Below are positions 1 to 9,226 of a DNA stretch of 64,000 nt, one piece after another. A model generated the notes under the pieces. The model was not told the origin of the DNA. It searched no databases and saw only the letters and a list, made by a program, of their open reading frames with translations. A program made the translations under genes and the position numbers. The stretch is from Belliella calami. GTDB lineage: Bacteria > Bacteroidota > Bacteroidia > Cytophagales > Cyclobacteriaceae. The stretch covers positions 1-64,000 of the forward strand of contig NZ_JAKZGS010000015.1 in the NCBI RefSeq assembly GCF_022549695.1, in the 5' to 3' direction. Position 1 is the first letter of the stretch. Each line of letters starts with the position of its first letter.

Positions 1-1309
1 TGAGTACATTTATCACCGAGAATGTAGCAGGCAACGTGACTTTTGACGGGACTGATTTCTCTTATGTAAACGAGGATGGAGATGTGGAAACGATCAACCT
101 ATCCGAGATCGTAAAAGCCAATGAGACAGTAACACTACTTTTGGATACATCCAATGGTACATATACCTACTACAACGAAGAGAGCATAGATGTAGATGGC
201 AATCCGATCGCACCTGGAGTATTGATAGATATCCCTTCGGCAGTGATCAGCGAATTTGAGACGATCATCCAAGATGGAGACGTCAGAGAGCTATTGAGTA
301 CATTCATCACTGAGAATGTAGCGGGGAACGTGACTTTTGACGGGACTGATTTCTCTTATGTAAACGAGGATGGAGATGTGGAAACGATCAACCTATCCGA
401 GATCGTAAAAGCCAATGAGACAGTAACACTACTTTTGGATACGTCCAATGGTACATATACCTACTACAACGAAGAGAGCATAGATGTAGATGGCAATCCG
501 ATCGCACCTGGAGTATTGATAGATATCCCTTCGGCAGTGATCAGCGAGTTTGAGACGATCATTCAAGATGGAGACGTCAGAGAGCTATTGAGTACATTTA
601 TCACCGAGAATGTAGCAGGCAACGTGACTTTTGACGGGACTGATTTCTCTTATGTAAACGAGGATGGAGATGTGGAAACGATCAACCTATCCGAGATCGT
701 AAAAGCCAATGAGACAGTAACACTACTTTTGGATACGGCCAATGGTACATATACCTACTACAACGAAGAGAGCATAGATGTGGATGGCAATCCGATCGCA
801 CCTGGAGTATTGATAGATATCCCTTCGGCAGTGATCAGCGAGTTTGAGACGATCATTCAAGATGGAGACGTCAGAGAGCTATTGAGTACCTTTATCACCG
901 AGAATGTAGCAGGCAACGTGACTTTTGACGGGACTGATTTCTCTTATGTAAACGAGGATGGAGATGTGGAAACGATCAACCTATCCGAGATCGTAAAAGC
1001 CAATGAGACAGTAACACTACTTTTGGATACGTCCAATGGAACATATACCTACTACAACGAAGAGAGCATAGATGTGGATGGCAATCCGATCGCACCTGGA
1101 GTATTGATAGATATTCCTTCGGCAGTGATCAGCGAGTTTGAGACGATCATCCAAGATGGAGACGTCAGAGAGCTATTGAGTACCTTTATCACCGAGAATG
1201 TATCAGGCAACGTGACTTTTGACGGGACTGATTTCTCTTATGTAAACGAGGATGGAGATGTGGAAACGATCAACCTATCCGAGATCGTAAAAGCCAATGA
1301 GACAGTAAC
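1..1309 (+). repeat. Tandem 294-bp coding repeat (98 aa), four full units plus part of a fifth
   Basis: Units begin at 1, 295, 589, 883 and 1177, an exact 294-bp period. Copies are almost identical at the DNA level, including silent sites; visible changes are few (for example Ser to Ala in the third unit, Ala to Ser in the fifth). The fifth copy is identical up to about 1309 and then continues as a clearly diverged homologue to about 1440. Near identity points to recent expansion or gene conversion. More copies may lie upstream of the window. Confidence 0.97.
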
Positions 1310-2630
1310 GCTTTTGATAGACAACAACGATGGTACTTATTCTTATTTTAATGAGGATAATATTGATGCAGATGGTAATCCTGTAGGTATCGGTGCTATC
1401 ATAGATGTACCGCAGACGGTTATTAGTAATATTGAGGATATTCTAAATTTTACTTCACCAGAAATTGTTGACTTCGTTATCAATAATGTACTTACCGATG
1501 CTACAGTGATCCAAAACCTCACGCAATTGATAGAGAGTTTGGATGTTTATGTGACAGGTTTTGAAGTTGATGGGGCTAATTTGGTGATTAGTTTAAACGA
1601 TGGAGAAACACTAGAAGTGCCTATTTCTGATATTAATACTGACAATCAAGAGTTGACATTAGTAGGTAATACTTTGACTTTAGAAGATGGGGGAACAGTT
1701 GATTTATCATCATATTTAGATAATACAGATAATCAAACAATTTTGGATTTTTCGCTAAATCCTGTAACAAATATACTTACTTTATCAATCGAGGGCGGTA
1801 ATTCTGTCAATGTTGATTTGTCTTCCTTATCAGCAGATTTAGAGGCGGATAATGGTTTGTCAATAGACCCTGACGGAAAAGTTGTTTTAGGTGGAGAATT
1901 AACAGGGCCTACAACAATTGGATTTGGTGGATTTCCATTGACTTTACAGACCGGTACAAATCCTCTTTATATGACAGATTTATTTTATCCTTTGAATGTA
2001 GGTAAAACTTTTTCAGAAACCGAAATCATGGTGATTTCATCAGATGATGATATGGTTTTGAAAATTGAAATTGATAGTGTGATGATAGAACCTTGGAATG
2101 CTCAAGGAACAACAGACAAAGCAAGATCCAATTCTCAAGATATTTATCAAAGTGGTAGTGTGGCAATAGGGACAGATCAGATTCCTGATTTGATAGTTGG
2201 TGTTGATGACCTTACTTCTACTGTAAAATTACATGTGGATGGCAATATCAGTACAACTGGTAGTCTTTACACCACCAACTCAGTCTATGCTGATTACGTT
2301 TTTGAAAAATACTTCAAAGGGCATTCGTCTATCAAGCTAGACTATAATTTCAAATCTTTGGCGTATGTAAAGGAATTTATCAAGAGACACAATCACCTTC
2401 CTGGAGTGACAAGTATCGCTGACTTGGGTAGATCTGGGCATGGTTATACTTTTGACATGACAGCTTTGTCAATTCAACAATTGGAAAAGATAGAAGAGCT
2501 CTTCCTACATACCATAGAGCAACAAGATCAGATTGAAGTGCAGCAACAACAAATCTCAGAACAACAATCAGAGATAGAAGCACTGAAAGCTAGATTGGAA
2601 AAAATAGAAAAAATGCTGAGCAATCAGTAA
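1..2630 (+). CDS. Repeat-containing surface protein with coiled-coil C-terminus (5' end outside window)
   Basis: The frame is open from base 3 and enters from upstream, so the N-terminus and any signal peptide are not visible. The first ~435 residues are four full copies and one partial copy of a 98-residue acidic unit rich in Asp, Asn, Thr and aromatic residues. These resemble the beta-rich repeats of Bacteroidota adhesin-like proteins. A non-repeated beta-rich region follows. The last ~110 residues read like the C-terminal region of Bacteroidota tail-fibre-like surface proteins (a YVFEKYF motif, then HNHLPGV, then a Gln/Glu-rich coiled coil ending in SNQ). No type IX C-terminal domain is visible. 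A surface adhesin or filament role is inference. A GTG at 36 lies inside a repeat and is not a credible start. Confidence 0.8.
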   Translation, partial: STFITENVAGNVTFDGTDFSYVNEDGDVETINLSEIVKANETVTLLLDTSNGTYTYYNEESIDVDGNPIAPGVLIDIPSAVISEFETIIQDGDVRELLSTFITENVAGNVTFDGTDFSYVNEDGDVETINLSEIVKANETVTLLLDTSNGTYTYYNEESIDVDGNPIAPGVLIDIPSAVISEFETIIQDGDVRELLSTFITENVAGNVTFDGTDFSYVNEDGDVETINLSEIVKANETVTLLLDTANGTYTYYNEESIDVDGNPIAPGVLIDIPSAVISEFETIIQDGDVRELLSTFITENVAGNVTFDGTDFSYVNEDGDVETINLSEIVKANETVTLLLDTSNGTYTYYNEESIDVDGNPIAPGVLIDIPSAVISEFETIIQDGDVRELLSTFITENVSGNVTFDGTDFSYVNEDGDVETINLSEIVKANETVTLLIDNNDGTYSYFNEDNIDADGNPVGIGAIIDVPQTVISNIEDILNFTSPEIVDFVINNVLTDATVIQNLTQLIESLDVYVTGFEVDGANLVISLNDGETLEVPISDINTDNQELTLVGNTLTLEDGGTVDLSSYLDNTDNQTILDFSLNPVTNILTLSIEGGNSVNVDLSSLSADLEADNGLSIDPDGKVVLGGELTGPTTIGFGGFPLTLQTGTNPLYMTDLFYPLNVGKTFSETEIMVISSDDDMVLKIEIDSVMIEPWNAQGTTDKARSNSQDIYQSGSVAIGTDQIPDLIVGVDDLTSTVKLHVDGNISTTGSLYTTNSVYADYVFEKYFKGHSSIKLDYNFKSLAYVKEFIKRHNHLPGVTSIADLGRSGHGYTFDMTALSIQQLEKIEELFLHTIEQQDQIEVQQQQISEQQSEIEALKARLEKIEKMLSNQ

Positions 2631-2671
2631 TCAACCTTTCGGGTGATGAATTACTTTTTGTCTATTAAGTA

Positions 2672-2697
2672 CCCCTCCCGAATGGGAGGGGTTTCAT
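2672..2697 (+). terminator. Intrinsic terminator after the repeat protein gene
   Basis: An 8-bp GC-rich stem (2672-2679 with 2684-2691) with a GAAT loop is followed by a short T-rich run. It lies 41 bases after the stop codon and only 22 bases before the next start codon, so the next gene is either read through or translated from a partly terminated message. Confidence 0.75.
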
Positions 2698-2713
2698 TCC
2701 AAAAAATTAAAAA

Positions 2714-5700
2714 ATGAGAGGATTATACATATTTATATTTGCAATTTGGATGAGCATTTTCACCAGTAGGGAGGTGTTTGCTCAAACTGCTCCAGGTGGC
2801 GTTTCAGGAATGACAGCTTGGTACAAAGGTGATTTAGGTCTTGCTGATACCTTTTGGGAAGATCAATCAGTCAATGATTATCACCTCGAGCGACTTCAAT
2901 CTCCCAGTTCATCATCATCGATTAATTTCAACCCAGTAGCTTCTTTCGAAGGAGTGACAGCACATCAGTTTAATAACCTAAGCCCAAAATTACTTTGGCC
3001 AGTAGGAAACAATTCGGCTACTACCTACTATTACATAGCTAAAAATCATGTTGAAATTGCCAATAGGGCTGTTTTTGGGATTGGTGTTTCTAATGATTCA
3101 AATGGGTTTCATAGTGGTCAGCAAGCTACATCAGGTTTTATTGCTAGTAGGGGCGTAGTGACTTTTGCAAATAACCAAGGAAGTGCAATTGTAATTTCTC
3201 CACCTAACTGGGATGTTACTGAGTCTAATCAAGGGTTGAATATGGTGAGAACAGGGTTTGATGGCGGAGGGGCTACAGGTAGGAATTATATCGCAGCTCA
3301 AGGTGGTGGAGAGTTTACGAATAGCCAAGATGTCAACCCAAATTATGCCAATAATGCGCCATTTAGAATTGGATCTTCTGGAGCAAACTCAGCCTTCTGG
3401 AATGGAGACATAGCTGAGGTGATAGTCTATGAAGGCAAACATGATTTGGTAACTGTCAATAGGGTAGAATCTTATTTAGCATTGAAATATGGAATTACGA
3501 AAGTTGGAGACTATGTTGACGCCAATGATAATGTTTTCTTCAATTCTAGTGTATTCAACAACAATATTGCAGGAATCGGAAGGGATGATGAGTCAGGCTT
3601 ACACCAAAAGCAATCAATGTCCCAAAATGCTGGAAGGCAAATCCTGATAGGAAATGGCAATAGTTTGTCTGAATCTAATTCATCCAATACCAATGAGTTT
3701 GTAGATGGTCAGTTTTTAGTGTGGGGGGATAATGGTCTCAAAACACAGCTTGAGGTACCTCTAGCACATATAGGATCTGGAGGTGTAATCAATAATCATT
3801 TTTCTGCCATATGGCAAGTCCAAAATACAAATACTGTTGGCGCTGTGACAATAGCTTGGCCAGTAGGAATTAATAACCTTCATTTAATACGTTCTTCTGA
3901 TGCCAATTTTGATTCTAGCGACGATTTCGTTTCTATGGACAACATAGTCACAATCAATGGTGTTGAATACAATACAGCAGTAGTCAACTTCAATGATGGC
4001 GATTTTTTTACCCTCGCTGGGTTTGCAAATTCACCAGGAGGTGTAGCCTTAGGTTTAGGAAGATGGTATCGAGCTGATATTGGCATTGATTTAGATGGAG
4101 ATAGAATCAATTCTTTGATAGACCAAGTAGATCAAAGCATCATCATCAATCAACCCACTTTGAATAGAAGACCCACCTATTTGACTGGTGAAAACGGGAT
4201 TAACTTCAATCCTTCTATGGCTTTTGTTAGAAACCCCCATGCAGGGTTGAATAGCTTGGAAGGAGGTATAGCACCTGGTACAAATGGCATCACGACATTT
4301 GCCGTGGCTTTACCAAATGTTTCGCCTGTTTTGCAAAGAAATTATATTTTTGGGATGACAGATGTTTCACAGGTAAATAACCTCCCGACTGTTAATGAGA
4401 AGTCTTTTGCTGTAGGTAACGTTGGTAGTAATTCAAGTAATCCCTCGATTGGTAAATTTAGAAACTTGACTGTTTATTCCAGTAATGGCACGTTTGAAGC
4501 AGGTATGCCTAGCATCATCAAGTCTGGTTCTAGGCCTGCACCTGATAATATATCTTTCTTTATTTCACAAAATGGAGGGCCTTCTGTTTTTGGTAATGGT
4601 GATGTGGCGATGAATTACAGTGACAAGGGGTTTGGGATTGCGAGTGGAGGAGATAACCATCAAGACAATAATGTGTATGGATGGAATGGTCAGATTATGG
4701 AAGTCATCTTGTATGAAGGAGAATTGTCTCCTCAAGCACAGCGAAGGGTGGAGTCTTATTTGGCAATCAAGTATGGAATTACTTTAGAAAATACAAATGA
4801 TTATTTGAGTGCCAGTGAGTCAGTGATTTGGGATGCAACAGCAAATAGTACTTACTATAATAATGTATTCGGTATAGCCAAGAGTGAAGCTTCTTCGTTT
4901 GACCAGAAGCAATCTCGAAGTATCAATCCAAGTCAACAATTGGTTATTAGCACAACTGGATTGGCAAATTCAAATGAGTTGAATGTAGTCTCACTTTCTG
5001 ACGATCAGTCTTTGATGGTGGGTGATAATGGACTGTCTCAAAGTGGTATTGTCGAATTTTTGATTACAAATCTACCGAATGGATCTGAGTTAAATTTCCG
5101 TTTTGAATCTATTTGGAAAGTTCAAAACACCAATGATGTGGGTACAGTCACAGTCGCTTGGCCTGCTGTACTGGGGAATCTTCACTTGGTTGTCAGCGAT
5201 GATGAAGTGTTTACAGATCAAGATGAATTTTACGAGATGAATAATATTGTCAACCTGAACGGGATTGACCATGCAACTGCAACTGTAACCCTAAATGATG
5301 GGGCTTATTTTACCTTGGCGGGGTTCAATTTTGGGCCAGGTGGAGTTAATGCTGGTCTTGGTGCTTGGCATCGTGCAGATGCGTTTGTCTATACAGATGA
5401 AGGAAGTAACTTGGCAAGTTCAGGTCAGTCAATTCAACAATGGGGTGAATTCAACAGCTCAGGGATCGATTTTAGTCAACCCACAGCAGCCCGAAGACCA
5501 ATTTACACACCTGATGTAATGCTTAATTTTAACCCAACAGTAAGATTTACCCGTACTTCAGTACAATGGATGTCCTATACATTTCCTACTTCTACCATCA
5601 AGACAGAAGGAACTTTATACTTTGCCGCAAAAGATAATACCAATGGATATGGCGCCGGAATATTAGGATTTGATCCTTCTATGGACTTCCCTGGATGGCA

Positions 5701-8347
5701 TAGAATGGTAAATAATAATTATTTGATTTTTAACAATAATTTCACAACCCAACTGGCAAACCCAATTGATATAACGATACCAAATTTGCTAGGATCTACT
5801 TGGAGAAATGGTGCAGGTAGCACGGCAGGTAACTTGCTATTCAATACACGTTATAATGGTTTCTTTGAATCGTTTAATACGGTAAATAATATAACAGTAA
5901 GCACAAATCATTACAGAATTGGTCAAGATACCAACTACGGTGCTTACAACGGAAACATTGGCGAATCCATCTATTATAGCAGAGAGCTAGATACAGAAGA
6001 GCAAAATAGGGTAGACAGTTATTTGGCGATTAAGTATGGTTCTACTTTGAGGTCAGGAGATTTTAATACAGGAACATTTGATTATGTTTCTTCCACTGGC
6101 AATATTGTTTGGGAAGGAAGCTCTAACCCCGACTTCCATAATAATGTTTTCGGTTTAGGAAGAGATGATAGCTCTGTTTTATCCCAAAATGTATCTTCTT
6201 CAGAAAATCCAGTTTCAGAGGCTAAATTGATAGTAGCAACATCTAGGGATTTTGGATCAAGCAATACAGATCCAACACGAGTTGAATTTGAGGAAAACAG
6301 CACGTTTATAATGTTTGGAGACAATAATTTGACAGGTGAAACAGAAGCAGATATAGATCCTTGTACTGGCCTTCCTTTGGATATCCCTATTTCTAGGACA
6401 AATAAAATATGGAGGGTAGAAACAAATGGGAATCCAGAACCAATTTGGTTGCAAATTGATCTTAATGATTTTGATTTTAATTCTGATATTGAAATTTGGG
6501 TGGCAGATGACGAAAATTTCACAAATAACCTCGTCAAACTGCCAGCAGCGTCATATGAAGGAGGGATTGCTACATTTAATTTCTTGTTTACAGAAGGTGT
6601 AAAGTACATGAGTTTTGCGGGTGTTATAGCCCCAAGTAATTGTGATGTCTGTACGGGTGGTTCATTCACATTCAAAACGGGAAGAAGCTGGGATACAAGT
6701 GCTGAAAGGATATCAAACGTGATGGATCCTGAAACGATAGGTACCACTAATCAAGGTGATTTGATAGTAAACATGGAGGCAAATTTCCCTGCTGGTATTG
6801 AATATGCACCAAATGCTTACCCACGTCCTTATGGCCGTTGGTTTTTGTCTAGAAGGAGAGATAATCAAGATTTGGAAGCAATTCATAGTATTGTTTTGAA
6901 TCAGACGGTTGCAGGTGCAAGTTTCCAAATTTCCAACATAAATACATATTTGGAAAATGCAAATAAGTTTACTGTCATAGGATATGATTGTGATGGCAAT
7001 GTAGTCCTTCCAAAAATCACACATGCAACAAACCCAACAGCAGCCACAACTTATGAAATTATGGGGAATCAGGTTGTTGGTACCAAACAATATCGAGGGC
7101 TTACATTCTTGCACTCTACAGCCAATGTAAGATTCAATAGAGCAATTGAAAGAATTGATGTTGTTTTTGAAGTAGATAGAGTAAATGCACTTCAAACGCT
7201 TAGATCCTTGGATATTGGAGACATTTCCTTCGAATGTGCTTTAGCACTTCCACCAACGGTAGATAACATTTCTATTGTTCAGGATTTCACTCAGAGTGAA
7301 GATGTACCTAGTTGTATTGAAACTACCATGAGAATGCGTTTTGTCAATAGTAACTGTGATACCAAAATAATCAATGTATCACAAACTCTTCCTAACGGAC
7401 TTGAATTCGTTTCAGATACTTACAATGACGCTGAGTTCTCTGCACCAACACCATTTACATTTGATCCTAATAATTTTGTGATCAATGGTTTAGAATTGCC
7501 TTCTGGAACCACATTCCTATATATAAATGTGAGATCCACTGATGGGATATCAGCTGTTTATAATACGTCAAGTAATTTTACAGTTGAGGAATCAGGAAAT
7601 TCCTATAGTAGTATTAATCCAGCTGGGGGAGAATTCAGTCAAGTTGGTTTTGAGGCAAATTCTGCTACTGTACCAAATGTTGAATTACTTTATGAAGTAA
7701 ATGAAGCTTGCTTGGAAATTGGAGATCAAGTCATCTACACCCTCAATTTTAACAATCAAGACACGGAGATCACAGGAGCTAATTTAAGAGTGTATTATGA
7801 TGTTGGTCAAAGTATAGCATCAATTGATTTCAACAATGGAGTTAGTGGAGTATTAGGATTTGACCCTATCGGAGAAGCTTATATCGAAATTGAGGACCTT
7901 ACAATCCCAACAGGACAAAGCTCAATAGATGTTCTCATAGATATAACAAATCAAATATTTAATACAGAAAATTTTGTTTCTAGTATATTTGAATTGGTTG
8001 TACAACCTGATAACCCATGTTCAGAAGAAGCCCCATTGGTTTCTAATGAAATTTTGTTGACTAATTGTGGATTTTGTACTCAACCAGGTTCTACCGATCC
8101 AGCCACTGAATTTACACAGAGAGGTATTTCAGACAGGGAAGGTTTCGAAGGGTGGCCTCAAGGCGTTCCAAATGGGTTTTTAGCAATTGAATCTGAAAAT
8201 CAAGGGTTTGTAATTACTAGGGTGCAAAATGTTAATGACGTACCTGAACCTGTAGAAGGAATGTTGGTCTATGAGATCGATGACGAATGCATCAAATTGT
8301 ATAATGGAACAACTTGGAATTGTATCCAAAGAAGTTGTAATAATTAG
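2714..8347 (+). CDS. Large exported surface protein with three concanavalin/LamG-like modules
   Basis: 1877 residues with a clear signal peptide (hydrophobic residues 4-17, cleavage after VFAQ near 24). Three homologous modules of about 430 residues span roughly 30-435, 440-870 and 875-1305. Each opens with a GxxAWYKGD/GRWYRAD/GAWHRAD-type motif, has a VESYLAxKYGxT motif in its middle (about 250, 680 and 1100) and ends in a FTLAGF-like strand. These hallmarks match the LamG-like/DUF8202 family of Bacteroidota secreted proteins. Residues ~1305-1800 hold DUF11-like beta-sandwich repeats with paired cysteines. The C-terminus has a GMLVYEIDDECIKLYNGTTW motif found on many Bacteroidota surface proteins. 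Binding of carbohydrate or protein is inference. ATG at 2714 is preceded by an A-rich leader. Confidence 0.85.
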   Translation: MRGLYIFIFAIWMSIFTSREVFAQTAPGGVSGMTAWYKGDLGLADTFWEDQSVNDYHLERLQSPSSSSSINFNPVASFEGVTAHQFNNLSPKLLWPVGNNSATTYYYIAKNHVEIANRAVFGIGVSNDSNGFHSGQQATSGFIASRGVVTFANNQGSAIVISPPNWDVTESNQGLNMVRTGFDGGGATGRNYIAAQGGGEFTNSQDVNPNYANNAPFRIGSSGANSAFWNGDIAEVIVYEGKHDLVTVNRVESYLALKYGITKVGDYVDANDNVFFNSSVFNNNIAGIGRDDESGLHQKQSMSQNAGRQILIGNGNSLSESNSSNTNEFVDGQFLVWGDNGLKTQLEVPLAHIGSGGVINNHFSAIWQVQNTNTVGAVTIAWPVGINNLHLIRSSDANFDSSDDFVSMDNIVTINGVEYNTAVVNFNDGDFFTLAGFANSPGGVALGLGRWYRADIGIDLDGDRINSLIDQVDQSIIINQPTLNRRPTYLTGENGINFNPSMAFVRNPHAGLNSLEGGIAPGTNGITTFAVALPNVSPVLQRNYIFGMTDVSQVNNLPTVNEKSFAVGNVGSNSSNPSIGKFRNLTVYSSNGTFEAGMPSIIKSGSRPAPDNISFFISQNGGPSVFGNGDVAMNYSDKGFGIASGGDNHQDNNVYGWNGQIMEVILYEGELSPQAQRRVESYLAIKYGITLENTNDYLSASESVIWDATANSTYYNNVFGIAKSEASSFDQKQSRSINPSQQLVISTTGLANSNELNVVSLSDDQSLMVGDNGLSQSGIVEFLITNLPNGSELNFRFESIWKVQNTNDVGTVTVAWPAVLGNLHLVVSDDEVFTDQDEFYEMNNIVNLNGIDHATATVTLNDGAYFTLAGFNFGPGGVNAGLGAWHRADAFVYTDEGSNLASSGQSIQQWGEFNSSGIDFSQPTAARRPIYTPDVMLNFNPTVRFTRTSVQWMSYTFPTSTIKTEGTLYFAAKDNTNGYGAGILGFDPSMDFPGWHRMVNNNYLIFNNNFTTQLANPIDITIPNLLGSTWRNGAGSTAGNLLFNTRYNGFFESFNTVNNITVSTNHYRIGQDTNYGAYNGNIGESIYYSRELDTEEQNRVDSYLAIKYGSTLRSGDFNTGTFDYVSSTGNIVWEGSSNPDFHNNVFGLGRDDSSVLSQNVSSSENPVSEAKLIVATSRDFGSSNTDPTRVEFEENSTFIMFGDNNLTGETEADIDPCTGLPLDIPISRTNKIWRVETNGNPEPIWLQIDLNDFDFNSDIEIWVADDENFTNNLVKLPAASYEGGIATFNFLFTEGVKYMSFAGVIAPSNCDVCTGGSFTFKTGRSWDTSAERISNVMDPETIGTTNQGDLIVNMEANFPAGIEYAPNAYPRPYGRWFLSRRRDNQDLEAIHSIVLNQTVAGASFQISNINTYLENANKFTVIGYDCDGNVVLPKITHATNPTAATTYEIMGNQVVGTKQYRGLTFLHSTANVRFNRAIERIDVVFEVDRVNALQTLRSLDIGDISFECALALPPTVDNISIVQDFTQSEDVPSCIETTMRMRFVNSNCDTKIINVSQTLPNGLEFVSDTYNDAEFSAPTPFTFDPNNFVINGLELPSGTTFLYINVRSTDGISAVYNTSSNFTVEESGNSYSSINPAGGEFSQVGFEANSATVPNVELLYEVNEACLEIGDQVIYTLNFNNQDTEITGANLRVYYDVGQSIASIDFNNGVSGVLGFDPIGEAYIEIEDLTIPTGQSSIDVLIDITNQIFNTENFVSSIFELVVQPDNPCSEEAPLVSNEILLTNCGFCTQPGSTDPATEFTQRGISDREGFEGWPQGVPNGFLAIESENQGFVITRVQNVNDVPEPVEGMLVYEIDDECIKLYNGTTWNCIQRSCNN

Positions 8348-8352
8348 TATTG

Positions 8353-8391
8353 AAAGCCTTTCCAAATTATGCCTATTTGGAAAGGCTTTTA
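8353..8391 (+). terminator. Strong intrinsic terminator
   Basis: A perfect 15-bp inverted repeat (8353-8367 with 8375-8389) with a 7-base loop ends in a T run. It begins 5 bases after the stop codon of the large surface protein. A-rich on its left side, so it could also act on the other strand. Confidence 0.88.
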
Positions 8392-8442
8392 ATTCTAAAA
8401 TAAAATTAATTGCCTTGAAATAAGATATTTAAAATGTAAAAA

Positions 8443-8958
8443 ATGGATAACATAAAGACTATATTATTGATTTGCATAAACTTATGCATAGCAACAAGTT
8501 TTGCAATCGCACAAACAGCCATCGAAAAGCAGACAGTTGATGGAGGTGAGGGTACATTGTTGGATTTTGCTGCAGGTACGACCAAGGGAATTGTCATACC
8601 CGCAGTAGAATCTTTGCCTTCCACTCCCTCAAATGGTACTTTTCTCTTTGATAAAAATGATCAAATAGTGAAAGTATATGCCAATGGAGTTTGGCTCAAC
8701 CTTTCTGATGAAGGGGATGGAAGTGCGCTCTTGCCTTACTCAGGTCCTTCAAATGGTAAAAAGACAGTAATAGGATCCAGAACCTCTGATGCAAATGGAG
8801 TATTGGTGCTAGAATCACCTGACAAAGCCATGATCCTTCCAAAAATAGCCTCTCCACACTTGAATGTGCCGAGTCCTTACCCAGGCATGATGTGTTATGA
8901 TACGGATGCAAAAGCTTTGGCCGTTTTTGATGGAGCGGTTTGGAATTATTGGAAATAG
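8443..8958 (+). CDS. Small exported protein with two surface-tail motifs
   Basis: 171 residues with a signal peptide (hydrophobic core about 6-20, cleavage after AIAQ). Two short modules, NGTFLFDKNDQIVKVYANGVW and PGMMCYDTDAKALAVFDGAVW, repeat the GxxxYDxxxxxxxVxxGxW pattern also found at the end of the 1877-residue neighbour. The gene lies 95 bases downstream of that neighbour with a terminator between, so it may have its own promoter. No enzyme motif. Likely a secreted partner or accessory of the two large surface proteins; function unknown. Confidence 0.75.
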   Translation: MDNIKTILLICINLCIATSFAIAQTAIEKQTVDGGEGTLLDFAAGTTKGIVIPAVESLPSTPSNGTFLFDKNDQIVKVYANGVWLNLSDEGDGSALLPYSGPSNGKKTVIGSRTSDANGVLVLESPDKAMILPKIASPHLNVPSPYPGMMCYDTDAKALAVFDGAVWNYWK

Positions 8959-8992
8959 AAATATTTTTATCGAAAATCATATCTATGATCTC

Positions 8993-9053
8993 TCAGTAAT
9001 CATGGCCCTTGGGTGTGGTTCCCCGTGGTATTTGCCGTGGTTACTGAATTTTT
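8993..9053 (+). terminator. Terminator-like hairpin with long interior
   Basis: Bases 8993-9005 pair with 9035-9047 (13 pairs including two G-U), enclosing a 29-base GC-rich interior, and are followed by a run of T. It lies 34 bases after the stop codon of the small exported protein gene and separates it from the regulator island. Confidence 0.65.
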
Positions 9054-9226
9054 AGATTTTAGAATGGGTTTTTCAGAATTTTTATAGCGAATTTTTTCTC
9101 TAAACAATTCTAATTTTATTTTTTTGTTGGTAAGATTAAAAATGGTTCATAAAACCATATGTAAATAGCATTCGATTTATTATAATTGTATTGTTTATTT
9201 GATAAAATTATTACTTAGTTTTTGTT

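Noticed and set aside
1-1309. CRISPR array
   Set aside because: The periodic units are 294 bp with no spacers, in frame and coding throughout; they are protein repeats.
6082-6747. 221-codon minus-strand frame inside the large surface protein
   Set aside because: It lies wholly within a well-supported coding region with domain homology on the plus strand; a shadow of codon bias.
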